Source: Lachnospiraceae bacterium AC2029 (lineage in GTDB: Bacteria > Bacillota > Clostridia > Lachnospirales > Lachnospiraceae). Taken from it: DNA of 64,000 nt. A program made the position numbers and the translations under genes. The stretch lies in NCBI GenBank assembly GCA_000703065.1, contig JNLK01000001.1, positions 868,001-932,000 of the forward strand, read 5' to 3'. Positions 1-8,772 of this stretch are shown piece by piece. The notes beneath the pieces were generated by a model. The model saw only the letters and a list, made by a program, of their open reading frames with translations, was not told where the DNA came from and did no database searches. How positions within the stretch are numbered: the stretch's first letter is position 1; every line of letters starts with the position of its first letter.

Positions 1-360
1 TTCATCGAATCCAACCCCGGTCTCCGTTCCCGTTTCAACAAGTACATCCACTTCCCGGATTACGTTGCCGGCGAGCTGATGGAGATCTTCAAGTACATGT
101 GCCAGTCCACCGACTATGTACTGACACCGAGTGCCGCTACCATGGCAGAGGCGTACCTCCGCGGAATGGTAGATGGCAAGACCAAGAACTTCGCAAATGC
201 GCGTCTGGTTCGTAACTACTTCGAGCGTTGTATCGACCGTCAGGCATCCCGTATCGTGCAGGATGAGAACATGACTGAGGACGATCTTGTAACCTTCGTT
301 CGCGAGGACATGATCGAAGCCGAAACCCATGCTGCACTCGAAAGACCGACCGACGACTAA
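1..360 (+). CDS. AAA+ ATPase, SpoVK/CbbX-like, C-terminal part
   Basis: The reading frame is open from the first base and ends at a stop at 358-360, so only about 119 C-terminal residues are visible and the gene starts outside the window. The visible part begins with FIESNPGLRSRFNKYIHFPD, the sensor/arginine-finger region (NPGLRSRF) typical of SpoVK/CbbX-type AAA+ ATPases. The later ARLVRNYFERCIDRQASR resembles the helical lid at the end of these proteins. Known relatives remodel protein complexes using ATP; the substrate here cannot be inferred. A strong hairpin follows the stop at once. Confidence 0.8.
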   Translation, partial: FIESNPGLRSRFNKYIHFPDYVAGELMEIFKYMCQSTDYVLTPSAATMAEAYLRGMVDGKTKNFANARLVRNYFERCIDRQASRIVQDENMTEDDLVTFVREDMIEAETHAALERPTDD

Positions 361-363
361 ATC

Positions 364-405
364 AACAATAGAGCAGGAGGGGCAATCCCCTCCTGCTCTA
401 TTGTT
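364..405. terminator. Perfect hairpin terminator after the AAA+ gene
   Basis: A perfect stem of about 19 bp (AACAATAGAGCAGGAGGGG and its complement) with a CAAT loop starts 4 bases after the stop. The T-rich end is short, so it may act in both directions, ending both the AAA+ gene and minus-strand transcription from the PAP2 gene. Confidence 0.75.
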
Positions 406-420
406 GCGTTGGGCACCAGG

Positions 421-484
421 CATGACAGAGGGACAGGTACAGTGTCACATTTTCATGTGACACTGTACCTGTCCCTCTGTCATG
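421..484. repeat. REP-like perfect palindrome, GGGACAGG family
   Basis: A perfect inverted repeat: two 30-nt arms separated by the loop TTTC. Each arm carries GAGGGACAGGTAC followed by AGTGTCACAT. Related elements occur in this window at 15721, 36777, 36852, 53105 and 53161-53304, always between genes. It lies just after the minus-strand PAP2 gene and could also act as a terminator or mRNA stabiliser. Confidence 0.8.
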
Positions 485-497
485 CTATGCTCTTCTG

Positions 498-1178
498 TCA
501 TGCTTGCTTTTTCTTCAGGTGCTTCGGGAAAAATGCTAAGAAATATCCGATCAGGATCACCGGTATCGCTGCAAGGATATCCAGTACCGAATGCTGTTTG
601 ATCAATGATACGGACATGGTGATCAGGATCGCACAGATCCAGAATCCGATGGACCTCTTCCCGGAGAACCGCTTCGAATCCATGGCGGCGAACACCACTC
701 CGAAGGCCGTGCTCACGTGCTCCGACGGACACACATTTGTACAATGATCCGTTTCGTAAATAATACTGCAGATCCACGTGAAGAAGTTATGTCTGGGCAT
801 GGGATCCGGCCACATATTCTGACCGTTCGGCCACAGTATGTAGATCGACATGGACAGGCTGAGGGTTATGATCAGGTACTTCATGAGTCTGATAAATGTC
901 GGAACCTCAAAGCCCAGGGTATACAGCACCATCAGGATCCAGAAGGGAAACCATATGATATAGGGAATCACGAAATACTCACAGAAGGGGATCATATCAT
1001 CCAGTGCGCAGTGTACCACATAATAATCTCCCTTCTCCGCGATCCCTCCGACCACAAAGAACGTTACCACATAGAACGGCCAGTACAGGAGAAGAAAAAT
1101 GTGCCTGTATTCCTTCTTCGTAATATCACGGAAATGGAAGTCCTTATACGCCCAATCCTCTTTAAATGAGTCCCACAT
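498..1178 (-). CDS. PAP2-superfamily membrane phosphatase
   Basis: A 226-residue membrane protein with about six hydrophobic segments. The PAP2 acid-phosphatase signature is present in degenerate form: CPSEHVSTA (family PSGH) near residue 150 and SLIKQHSVLDILA (family SRxxxxxHxxxD) near residue 193. PAP2 enzymes remove phosphate from lipid phosphates such as phosphatidic acid or undecaprenyl pyrophosphate. It lies 10 bp after acpP, in the place where rnc commonly follows acpP, and is last in the GNAT-plsX-acpP-PAP2 set, so a role in phospholipid turnover is reasonable. The substrate is not certain, and the Glu in PSEH instead of Gly is unusual. Confidence 0.82.
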   Translation of the reverse strand: MWDSFKEDWAYKDFHFRDITKKEYRHIFLLLYWPFYVVTFFVVGGIAEKGDYYVVHCALDDMIPFCEYFVIPYIIWFPFWILMVLYTLGFEVPTFIRLMKYLIITLSLSMSIYILWPNGQNMWPDPMPRHNFFTWICSIIYETDHCTNVCPSEHVSTAFGVVFAAMDSKRFSGKRSIGFWICAILITMSVSLIKQHSVLDILAAIPVILIGYFLAFFPKHLKKKQA

Positions 1179-1188
1179 ACCTGTAATC

Positions 1189-1416
1189 CTATACCCGTGT
1201 TTCCAGATAACCCACGATATCCTTCACGGTTGAAAACTTTGCCAGTTCTTCGTCCGGAATAGTGATACCCTTGGTCTCTTCCAGTGTCATGAGCAGCTGC
1301 AGAACATCGATGGAATCCGCACCCAGGTCATCCTTGATCTTGGATTCCGGCTTTACAACGGACGGGTCCTTAAGCTTCAGCTGCTTTACCAGTAAGTCCT
1401 TAACCTCTTCAAACAT
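1189..1416 (-). CDS. acpP: Acyl carrier protein
   Basis: A 75-residue acidic protein with the phosphopantetheine attachment motif DLGADSIDVLQLLM; the Ser in DSID carries the prosthetic group. It carries growing acyl chains for fatty acid synthesis and donates acyl groups to PlsX. The length and helical pattern are normal. A clear AAGGAGATATGAC precedes the ATG. It sits between plsX and the PAP2 gene on the same strand. Confidence 0.97.
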   Translation of the reverse strand: MFEEVKDLLVKQLKLKDPSVVKPESKIKDDLGADSIDVLQLLMTLEETKGITIPDEELAKFSTVKDIVGYLETRV

Positions 1417-1459
1417 GTCATATCTCCTTTTCTCTCTGCTTTTCTTTCTGCTTTTCTTC

Positions 1460-2482
1460 TTACTTATCTTCCTTCGGCATGCAGGCAGCTATGGAGGCTC
1501 CGATCTTCGGGATCATATTATTGCGGATCATGCGGTAAGCCTGATCCACACAGGCCTTTACGGCGACCCTGTCACCGCTTCCATGGCCCTTTACGATCAC
1601 CTTATCGCTCCCCAGGAGAACGCTTCCGCCATAGTTCTGGTAGTTCATGAATTCCTTCTCTTCCTTGAACATTTTCTTCATGAGAAGCGCACCCATCTGG
1701 TATTTCTTCTTCGAGTAGATATCCGTCTTGAGCTTCTTCAGCAGCTCCAGCGCCGTGCCCTCCACGGACTTGCAGAGCACATTTCCGGAGAAACCGTCGC
1801 AGATGATCAGATCATAATTTCCGGAAAGAGCTTCTCTCGCTTCCATATTTCCGGCAAATTTGATGCCCTCCGTCTTCTTCAGGAGCTGATAGGTCTCTCT
1901 CCGGAGGTCATCTCCCTTCTCCTCTTCCACACCGATATTCAGAAGTGCCACACGGGGTTCCCGCACGCGATAGGCGGTCTCCAGATAACGGCTTCCCATG
2001 ATGGCGAACTGCCGGAGCATTTCCGGCGTCACCTCTACATTTGCCCCGCTGTCGCATACACCCACGATCCCGCCGGTCATGGCAGGAAGGATGGGACAGA
2101 GAGCCGGACGACGCACGCCCTCGATCCTTCCGATACGAAGTGTTGCCGCCGCCACCAGAGAACCGGTAGCTCCGCAGGACACGATCCCGTCCACGCTTTC
2201 ATCCTCACGCAGCATGGAAATGGACTTGATCATGGAGCTGTCCTTCTTCAGACGTATCGCATCGGTGGGCTTGTCATTTCCGGTGATCACTCCCGGTGCA
2301 TGAACGATGGATACACGGGAATCCACGCCGACTCCTCTTCTGTCCAGCACGGTTCTGATCTTCTTCTCATCACCCACCAGAACGACGTTCAGATCCGCAT
2401 GCCTGCGGATCCCCACAATAGCACCTTCAACCTGGGCGTCGGGACTGTTGTCTCCACCCATACAGTCAATGATAAGTTTCAT
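1460..2482 (-). CDS. plsX: Phosphate acyltransferase PlsX
   Basis: A 340-residue protein of normal length with N-terminal IIDCMGGDNSPDAQVEGA and the internal ICDGFSGNVLCKS, both typical of PlsX. The enzyme makes acyl-phosphate from acyl-ACP, the first committed step of phosphatidic acid synthesis by the PlsX/PlsY route. The gene begins 12 bp after the GNAT-like gene with an AGGAGAG ribosome binding site, and acpP follows, so substrate carrier and enzyme are made together. Confidence 0.97.
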   Translation of the reverse strand: MKLIIDCMGGDNSPDAQVEGAIVGIRRHADLNVVLVGDEKKIRTVLDRRGVGVDSRVSIVHAPGVITGNDKPTDAIRLKKDSSMIKSISMLREDESVDGIVSCGATGSLVAAATLRIGRIEGVRRPALCPILPAMTGGIVGVCDSGANVEVTPEMLRQFAIMGSRYLETAYRVREPRVALLNIGVEEEKGDDLRRETYQLLKKTEGIKFAGNMEAREALSGNYDLIICDGFSGNVLCKSVEGTALELLKKLKTDIYSKKKYQMGALLMKKMFKEEKEFMNYQNYGGSVLLGSDKVIVKGHGSGDRVAVKACVDQAYRMIRNNMIPKIGASIAACMPKEDK

Positions 2483-2494
2483 ATTCCTTCTCTC

Positions 2495-3613
2495 CTAAAG
2501 CTTCTTGACATAGGCTCTGCGGCGTTTATGCTGTATCACCTTGAATCTCTTCCACTGGTTCTGGATCGCATGATTCTCCTCCAGAGTCAGATTCGACTCT
2601 GCATATTCAACCCCGTCGGCCCTCAGCATCTTCATCAGCTCCGATGCCACGACTGAGGTGATCCCCCGGTTCACATACTTAGGCGCCACGGCAATCAGCC
2701 CCATTTCCAGCACCCTGGGTTTTTTTATACTTTTCAGCACGCGGGCAAGAGCCGCCGGCGTCAGATGTCCGTAGGATTTCTGTACTGCCTTTGCGATGGA
2801 CGGGAAGCAAAGCCCCAGACTTACCATCTTTTCATTTTCATCCAGCAGAACGGCGATAAGCTTCAGATCGATGATAAGCTTAAAGTTATCGATCAGCATC
2901 TTCTTCATGCCGTCCGTAAAGGGAACCGTTCCGTACAGTCCGTCATAGGCAACGTCGATCAGTTCAAAGAACTGCTTCTGATACTTGTCCAGGAATTCCT
3001 CTTTGGTGTCAGCCGTGCCGAAATGCAGGTTGTACCTCTTCATGACAAAGTCCGCCAGTTTCTCCAGCGACCCGTCATCGTTCTCAGGAGGATAGACCTT
3101 GTACTCCAGCCAGTCCACTTCCTTCTCATATCCCAGAGACTCGATCAGATTCCCGTAGTAATCCGCATTGTACTGTTCGCAGAAGGTAGAATATTCATGG
3201 AAGCCTTCCACCAGTAGTCCTTCCCTCTCCAGATCCGAGAATCCCAAAGGTCCGCAGATCGTATCCATTCCCAGGGAACGTCCCCAGTTCTCGACTGCAT
3301 CGAAGAGGGCCTTTGCCACCTTCTTGTCATTGATCGCATCAAACCGGGTAAAACGGATTCTCTTCTCTCCTCTCTTCTCATTGCCCGCCTTTTGGAGGAT
3401 CCCGGAGATCCGTCCCGCGATCTTCCCGTTCTTATATGCATTAAAATACACTGCGTCGCAGACATCGTAATACACATAATCCTTCCGGAAGATCTTCTTC
3501 TCGTCGGAATAGAGCGGAGGAACGAAATACGGGTTCCCGCGATAAAGCCGAAGCGGGAACTCCAGAAATTCCTTTTGCTGCTGTTTAGTTTTTACTTCTA
3601 ATACTTCGATCAT
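2495..3613 (-). CDS. GNAT-fold acyltransferase-like protein
   Basis: About 372 residues. The sequence (NPYFVPPLYSDEKKIF near the N-terminus, CGPLGFSDLEREGLLVEGF in the middle, and a C-terminal GNAT-like segment with ESNLTLEENHAIQNQWKRF) matches the long GNAT-related family sometimes called YghO-like. The acceptor is unknown. I chose the ATG at 3613 because GGGGAG sits 4 bases upstream; an ATG at 3625 would lie within that site and lacks its own. It leads the plsX-acpP-PAP2 operon, which hints at acylation of a lipid or ACP-linked substrate. That role is inference. Confidence 0.72.
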   Translation of the reverse strand: MIEVLEVKTKQQQKEFLEFPLRLYRGNPYFVPPLYSDEKKIFRKDYVYYDVCDAVYFNAYKNGKIAGRISGILQKAGNEKRGEKRIRFTRFDAINDKKVAKALFDAVENWGRSLGMDTICGPLGFSDLEREGLLVEGFHEYSTFCEQYNADYYGNLIESLGYEKEVDWLEYKVYPPENDDGSLEKLADFVMKRYNLHFGTADTKEEFLDKYQKQFFELIDVAYDGLYGTVPFTDGMKKMLIDNFKLIIDLKLIAVLLDENEKMVSLGLCFPSIAKAVQKSYGHLTPAALARVLKSIKKPRVLEMGLIAVAPKYVNRGITSVVASELMKMLRADGVEYAESNLTLEENHAIQNQWKRFKVIQHKRRRAYVKKL

Positions 3614-3669
3614 AATTCTCCCCATCCACTATAATTAACGGTTGTTTCCAATATCTTCTCACATAATAG

Positions 3670-3696
3670 ATTATATGAAACCGGGGAGTTTTTCAA
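3670..3696 (-). promoter_or_regulatory. Probable promoter of the GNAT-plsX operon
   Basis: On the minus strand a perfect TATAAT (3675-3670) lies about 57 bases upstream of the ATG, with TTGAAA (3696-3691) 15 bases before it. The spacing is short; a shifted -35 (TTATTG) gives 18. It sits in the only sizeable gap upstream of the operon. Confidence 0.5.
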
Positions 3697-3754
3697 TAAA
3701 TAATTCGGCGTTCCGGACCCTAAACCTCAATCTTTGTACAGGCAGCCCGATCCG

Positions 3755-5680
3755 TCAGTCCAGATAGCAGATCTGTCCGTCGATCTTCCACACACCCTCC
3801 AGGCGCTTTCCGTCCGAGCCGTAATAATGATAGACCCCGCCCACCTTCTTCCAGGTATTTCGTACGACCACACCGGACACATTTGCATAGTATCCGTCGA
3901 CCTCCTTATTATTCACCAGTCTGCCGTCCTGATCCAGAAGATACGTATATCCGCTGTCCGAAACGAGCTGTCCTGCGAGGGCTCTTCCGTTCTCAAAGAA
4001 GAAATAGGAGCCGCCGGCATATTTCCATCCGTTCTGAGGACTGACGGCTGAAACCATGACACCGTTTGAGTCGAACTGATACAGGGTTCCGTCCACCACC
4101 CGGTAACCGGTAAGGATCCCGTCCTTTGTGGCGTAGTACAGCTTACCCCCATCATTGATCCACCCCTCCAGAACTGCCTTGCCGTCCTTGCCGAAGTAGA
4201 ACCATTTTCCGTCGATCCGAACCCAGCCTCTGTATTCCACGGCCTGTCCGTCGGCGTTGCTGTAGTAGGAGCGGTCCTCCTCGATCTCGGAGAAGCCGCC
4301 CGTCACAAGCCGCCCCTCAACGAAGGTATAGATTTTTCCCGACAGAGTGATCCGTCCGTTCACCGGCTCACCGTACTTGCAGTAATACCAGTCCTGTCCG
4401 ACCTGAAGCCAGCCGGCAGGAAGAGTGCTTCCGACCTCCTTCAGGTACACGCCGCCGTCACTGAAGATATACCATTTGCTTCCGATCTTCTGCAGACCGG
4501 TCACCATGGTATATCCGTTCTCGCCGCCCAGATAGTAATATTTCTTATTCAGCAGCAGCCAGTTCTTCTTAACCAGCTTTCCGCCCTTACCGGCGTAGAC
4601 CCAGCGTTCTCCGGAAGCATCCGTGATCCTGATCCAGCCGGCCGAGGTCCTTGCCGCACCGTTCGAGCCTACATAATAACCGTCCGGAGTCTCCGTATTC
4701 CGGAGCATCCTTCCCTCGGAAATGTAGTAGTTGCCGACCCAGCCCGTGTACGGCTTTCCGTTCTTATAGTAGTAATAAACTCCTCCTGACAGGGTCCAGC
4801 CGTTGGCGAAGGACTTCGCCGTCTTCACGGATCCGTCCGTATTAAAGGAATATACCCTGGAATCGTAGATCCCGTCCACGGTCTGCATTACACCCTGTAC
4901 ATCAAAGAGATATTTCTTTCCGCCGATGGTACGCTGCCCTCCGGTCACGCAGCAACCGGTCTCCGGATCCACATAGTACCAGTTTCCGTCAAGGAGAAAC
5001 CAACCGCTCTTTACCGGCTTTCCGTCCTTCCCGATCAGCCGAAGTCCTGAATCCGTATTCAGGATCGTACTTGTCTCCATCTTTCCCGACCCGTCAAAAT
5101 GATACTCTTTTCCCCCGATGGTCTTATCGCCGGTCACTGTCTCACCCTGCTCCAGATAGTACCAGTCACCGCCGATCTGATTCCATCCGTTGTCCTTTGC
5201 TTCGCCTGTCCAGCTGCCGTCGGAACCATAGAGCTGGAACCCGGTCTTCGTACGGATGATGCCCGTCTGCATAACGGAGGTCTCCCGGTCGAAGTAATAC
5301 CATTTTCCGCCGATCATAAGATCTCCCGTGGCAAGATAACCGTTTTTCATCACATAGAAGCGCTCCTGATCCGCCTCCGTCCAGCCGGATTTGATCTGGG
5401 TCCCGTCCGCGCGGAACGCATACCACCGGGAATCGATCTGATAGACGCCGTCCCGGTACGCATATCCGTCCTTCCCGAAGTAATAGGTGGCACCTCCCGT
5501 GGTCTTCCATTCTTCCTTTGCACGTGTGCCTTCGTACACATAGTAGATCTTGTTTCTGTCCGTTCCTTCATAGCAAAGTCCTGCCGACTCCGCATGGACC
5601 ACAGGTCCCCGGACAGGAAGAAGCACTGCCATAAGCAGTGCCAGGGTTACGGGTATTCTGTTCTTACTGAGGATCTTCAT
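3755..5680 (-). CDS. Secreted cell-wall-binding repeat protein
   Basis: About 641 residues, starting with a Sec signal peptide (MKILSKNRIPVTLALLMAVL, cleavage near VHAESA). Nearly all the rest is aromatic-glycine repeats of the CW_binding type (units such as GWVRIDGKWFYFGKDGKAV), about 20-25 of them. No catalytic domain is visible, so it is probably an adhesive or scaffold surface protein. I placed the start at the ATG at 5680, which has AGAGGAAG upstream and opens the signal peptide; the longer frame only adds Arg/Lys-rich sequence read through yitT. The start overlaps the end of the YitT gene by 17 bases, which suggests translational coupling. Confidence 0.85.
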   Translation of the reverse strand: MKILSKNRIPVTLALLMAVLLPVRGPVVHAESAGLCYEGTDRNKIYYVYEGTRAKEEWKTTGGATYYFGKDGYAYRDGVYQIDSRWYAFRADGTQIKSGWTEADQERFYVMKNGYLATGDLMIGGKWYYFDRETSVMQTGIIRTKTGFQLYGSDGSWTGEAKDNGWNQIGGDWYYLEQGETVTGDKTIGGKEYHFDGSGKMETSTILNTDSGLRLIGKDGKPVKSGWFLLDGNWYYVDPETGCCVTGGQRTIGGKKYLFDVQGVMQTVDGIYDSRVYSFNTDGSVKTAKSFANGWTLSGGVYYYYKNGKPYTGWVGNYYISEGRMLRNTETPDGYYVGSNGAARTSAGWIRITDASGERWVYAGKGGKLVKKNWLLLNKKYYYLGGENGYTMVTGLQKIGSKWYIFSDGGVYLKEVGSTLPAGWLQVGQDWYYCKYGEPVNGRITLSGKIYTFVEGRLVTGGFSEIEEDRSYYSNADGQAVEYRGWVRIDGKWFYFGKDGKAVLEGWINDGGKLYYATKDGILTGYRVVDGTLYQFDSNGVMVSAVSPQNGWKYAGGSYFFFENGRALAGQLVSDSGYTYLLDQDGRLVNNKEVDGYYANVSGVVVRNTWKKVGGVYHYYGSDGKRLEGVWKIDGQICYLD

Positions 5681-6572
5681 TTTCTTCCTCTTTCTCCTTT
5701 GCCGCCCTCTTCGGATCCGTAACCAGATCCTCTGTCTTCTTGATATGACGCCCGATGATCTCGGACACGTCACTGATCGCGATAAACGCGGATGAATCCA
5801 CTTCGTTGATGATATCCCGGAGCTCCCGCACCTCCAGACGCGTCAGTACACAGTACAGGATGGTCTTCCTTCCGCTGACCAGGCCCTCGCCCTCCATGAT
5901 GGTTACGGTCCTTCCGAGGCGCCGGTAGATCTGCTCCGAGATCTCCTTTGCATCGTCCGTGATGATCATGGCAGCCTTGGTCTGCTGCGTTCCATTTTCC
6001 ACAATATCCAGAACCTTTGAGGTGATAAAATATGTCAGCAGGCTGTACATGGCGCGGTCAAAGCCGAAGAAGAAACCCGCAACCGCAAAGATCCCGATGT
6101 TGAAAATGAGCACCGTCTGTCCGACCGGGAATTTGAATTTCTTATTCAGAAGGATCGCCACGGTCTCGGTCCCGTCCAGGCATCCGCCGAACCGGATCAC
6201 CAGTCCGACTCCGATCCCCAGGATCACACCGCCGAAGCAGACGGCCAGCAGATACTCCTCCGTCATATTCTTGAGCGGTGCAAAAACCTCAAGTGCTACG
6301 GAGAAGATCAGCATGGCAAATGCGGACTTTGCGATGAACTGCTTTCCCATTTTCCTGGATCCGATGATGAGGAACGGGATGTTCAGGATCACCGTAAGCA
6401 CACCCAGGGGAATGTGCAGCAGGGTATTCAGCATGATGGAGATACCCACAACACCTCCGTCCAGGATCGTACAGGGGACCAGGAATTCCTCGATGGCAAA
6501 TGCGGCGATGACGGCCCCTGCCGCGATACAGAGCAGTTCAATGATCAGTTGTACCGAAACCTTCTTCTGCAT
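5664..6572 (-). CDS. YitT family membrane protein (DUF161/DUF2179)
   Basis: A 302-residue protein with about five or six N-terminal transmembrane segments (for example LIIELLCIAAGAVIAAFAI) and a soluble C-terminal DUF2179-like domain (AMIITDDAKEISEQIYRRL, then TILYCVLTRLEVRELRDII). The Gly-rich FGGCLDGTETVAI segment is typical of the family. Function is poorly known; transport has been suggested. AGGAGAGAGC precedes the ATG, 11 bp after the acyl synthetase gene, so the two are co-transcribed. Confidence 0.88.
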   Translation of the reverse strand: MQKKVSVQLIIELLCIAAGAVIAAFAIEEFLVPCTILDGGVVGISIMLNTLLHIPLGVLTVILNIPFLIIGSRKMGKQFIAKSAFAMLIFSVALEVFAPLKNMTEEYLLAVCFGGVILGIGVGLVIRFGGCLDGTETVAILLNKKFKFPVGQTVLIFNIGIFAVAGFFFGFDRAMYSLLTYFITSKVLDIVENGTQQTKAAMIITDDAKEISEQIYRRLGRTVTIMEGEGLVSGRKTILYCVLTRLEVRELRDIINEVDSSAFIAISDVSEIIGRHIKKTEDLVTDPKRAAKEKEEENEDPQ

Positions 6573-6583
6573 GCTCTCTCCTG

Positions 6584-8191
6584 TTACTGCTGCGGAAAGA
6601 TATTCTTATGCCGCACGATCTTCATGCTGGCATTCTTGATGAATTCCACATCCCGAAGCTTCACGCGGACGATCTGCTTGTACAGCGGACGTCCTTTATT
6701 TACCTTGTCCTTCAGCGCATCAAAGTACGCCTGGTCTCCGAGATGCTCCTCGTCGGGGAAGATCTCAGCAATGATCTTGGACTGCTCGTCGTAGACCAGA
6801 ACCTCCCGGACTGCCTCGTCCCGGGCAAGATCCATTTCCAGCTCCTCCGGGGAAATGTTCTCGCCGTTGGACAGGATGATCAGATTCTTCTTCCGTCCGG
6901 TAAGCACGATGAAGCCATCGTCCGTGATATGCCCCAGATCTCCCGTATGGTACCAGCCGTCGATCAGCACCTGATCCGTTGCCTCGGGATCATTGTAGTA
7001 CCCCTTCATGACCAGGTCGCCCCGGAAGACCACCTCTCCCTCATCCGTGATCCGGGCGTCAATGCCGGGCACGATCTGTCCGACAGAACCGTCCAGGAAA
7101 TGATGCGGCCGGTTTACAGCGGTACAGGGGGAACACTCGGTGGTTCCGTAACCGTTCAGGATCTCGATACCCCAGGCACGGAATTCCTTCACATACATGG
7201 GATCCAGCGGCGCACCGCCGCAAATGATATACTGCAGCTTTCCGCCGAAAACCTTACGGATGGAATCGTAGGTCAGTTTTCGGACATCGATACCGATCTT
7301 CCTCATGGCATTCGTACTTTTCATCAGGGTACGGAACGCCTTCTCCTTGCCTCTCTTCCTGATCTCCGCCCAGATCTGGCGATGGAAGAATTCCACAAAA
7401 AGCGGTACCAGGAACAGAGTCTGAGGCTGGAACTCCTCCATATTGTTCTTTACCTGCTTCAGGCTCTTATTGATAAATACCGTTGTTCCGTAGTAAAGCA
7501 CCATCATGATGCCGACGATCAGACCGAAGGCGTGATGGAACGGCAGAACGGCTACCACATTTCCGTCCAGACGGAACAGCTTGCAGGTATTGTTGATCTC
7601 AAATGCGATATTTCGGTTTGTCAGCTCCACGCCCTTGCTGAAGCCCGAGGTCCCGGAAGTGAAAAGGATCGCAGCCGTCTTATCGGACTGAACGTTGTAC
7701 TTCCTGAAGTCCGTCCGTCCCTTGTTCAGCAGACCGCGGCCTTCCTCAAGGTATGCCTGAAAATCTTCCATGCAGTAGATCCTGAGACCGCCCTTCTTCC
7801 TGATCTTCTTCTTGTAGGCACCGCTGACCATGACCGCATCGCAGTCACCCTTCTTCAGCAGTATCTGGATCTCATCCTCCGGAAGCCCCTTATCAATGGC
7901 CACGGCAACGCCTCCGCCATTGATCACTGCAAAGAAAGTCACGATCCATTCATAGGAATTCTCGCCGATGATCGCGATGTTCCTGCCCTGCAGTTTACTG
8001 GCATACATCCAGGTTCCGAGAGCATTCACGTCATTGTAAAGGTCCAGATAACTCTTGGTCACTTCCCCGCCGTGTCCTGCCGGATAGACAAATGCGGCCT
8101 TCTCCGGATGTGCCTCCGCCTTTATGGACAGCAGATCCTTCAGATTACGGATCTCGGGGTTCTCATAATAGGGATATTTTCTGTTTCTCAT
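6584..8191 (-). CDS. AMP-forming acyl-CoA/acyl-ACP synthetase-like protein
   Basis: About 535 residues of the ANL superfamily: P-loop AILFTSGTSGFSKGVE, NGYGTTECSP, the hinge DGWYHTGDLG and the C-terminal GRKKNLIILSNGENISPEEL, plus a candidate catalytic Lys near the end (NASMKIVRHK). These enzymes activate a carboxylic acid to acyl-AMP and pass it to CoA or a carrier. The ATG at 8191 has GAGGAATTGATC upstream; a TTG at 8212 is less likely. It heads an operon with YitT and the secreted repeat protein. Chain-length preference cannot be read from sequence. Confidence 0.88.
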   Translation of the reverse strand: MRNRKYPYYENPEIRNLKDLLSIKAEAHPEKAAFVYPAGHGGEVTKSYLDLYNDVNALGTWMYASKLQGRNIAIIGENSYEWIVTFFAVINGGGVAVAIDKGLPEDEIQILLKKGDCDAVMVSGAYKKKIRKKGGLRIYCMEDFQAYLEEGRGLLNKGRTDFRKYNVQSDKTAAILFTSGTSGFSKGVELTNRNIAFEINNTCKLFRLDGNVVAVLPFHHAFGLIVGIMMVLYYGTTVFINKSLKQVKNNMEEFQPQTLFLVPLFVEFFHRQIWAEIRKRGKEKAFRTLMKSTNAMRKIGIDVRKLTYDSIRKVFGGKLQYIICGGAPLDPMYVKEFRAWGIEILNGYGTTECSPCTAVNRPHHFLDGSVGQIVPGIDARITDEGEVVFRGDLVMKGYYNDPEATDQVLIDGWYHTGDLGHITDDGFIVLTGRKKNLIILSNGENISPEELEMDLARDEAVREVLVYDEQSKIIAEIFPDEEHLGDQAYFDALKDKVNKGRPLYKQIVRVKLRDVEFIKNASMKIVRHKNIFPQQ

Positions 8192-8283
8192 GATCAATTC
8201 CTCTAATACCAAACAAAGATAGTTACATTTTACCGCATTCCACCCAAATGCGCAATTTCATTTCATGCCGTTTACGCCGAATC

Positions 8284-8311
8284 AAAAAAGCAGAGGACGG
8301 AGCCCCTGCTT
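8284..8311 (-). terminator. Terminator of the acylphosphatase gene
   Basis: On the minus strand AAGCAGGGG, a short loop and CCTCTGCTT form a stem followed by TTTTTTGA, about 20 bases after the acylphosphatase stop. Confidence 0.7.
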
Positions 8312-8331
8312 CTCACATACATCCACAATAA

Positions 8332-8613
8332 TCAGTAGCCGCTGACACGGAAGGATCTCTCCTCCTCGTCCACAGCGATCACCTTCGACTCCATATCACG
8401 GATATCGATATACCGGTCCTGCTGCAGCATGACAAGCATCCGGTCGATCTCCGCCTCGGTCCCCTGCACCTCCATGGTGACGGAACCGTCATATTCATTG
8501 CGGACCCAGCCGGTAAGGCGCAGCGACTCCGCCGCGTGTTTGGCGTGCCAGCGGAAGCCGACGCCCTGCACACGCCCCGAGAAGATGAATCTTTTTCTGA
8601 TCTTTTCTTTCAT
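8332..8613 (-). CDS. Acylphosphatase
   Basis: A 93-residue protein with the acylphosphatase signature FSGRVQGVGFRWHAKHAAE (catalytic Arg in VQGVGFR) and GWVRNEYDGSVTMEVQG (catalytic Asn). It hydrolyses small acyl phosphates such as acetyl or carbamoyl phosphate. The start at 8613 has GGAGGATCAGG directly before it. The frame stays open upstream into the IS200/IS605 right end, but that extension is insertion sequence. The IS end lies only 15 bases before the ATG, so the original promoter has been separated from the gene. Transcription may now read through from tnpB. Confidence 0.92.
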   Translation of the reverse strand: MKEKIRKRFIFSGRVQGVGFRWHAKHAAESLRLTGWVRNEYDGSVTMEVQGTEAEIDRMLVMLQQDRYIDIRDMESKVIAVDEEERSFRVSGY

Positions 8614-8628
8614 CCTGATCCTCCAACA

Positions 8629-8772
8629 GTGACATCCTCCCCCACCTGAAGAGGTAGGGGCTTCCTCTCGCCTGTCGGCGAGTTGTCGGTTCTCGTTCGA
8701 TAGCACTAATGTGCTAAGCATAAGCGAGCTATCCCCGTGTGCCCCACGGTTCATTCTTTGCTTTTCTATATA
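8629..8772 (-). ncRNA. Putative omega RNA at the IS right end, copy 1
   Basis: The 144 noncoding bases after tnpB contain nested structure: CTCGCC/GGCGAG, AGCAC/GTGCT inside GATAGC/GCTATC, and the terminal CCCCC/GGGG hairpin. TnpB nucleases use a guide RNA from this position whose variable guide is the flanking DNA past the right end. Here the guide would be the first bases before and into the acylphosphatase gene. The RNA probably begins within tnpB; its 5' end cannot be set. Confidence 0.5.

Noticed and set aside
8614-8754. N-terminal extension of the acylphosphatase
   Set aside because: The extension is the right end of the IS element read in frame; the ribosome binding site is at the ATG at 8613.
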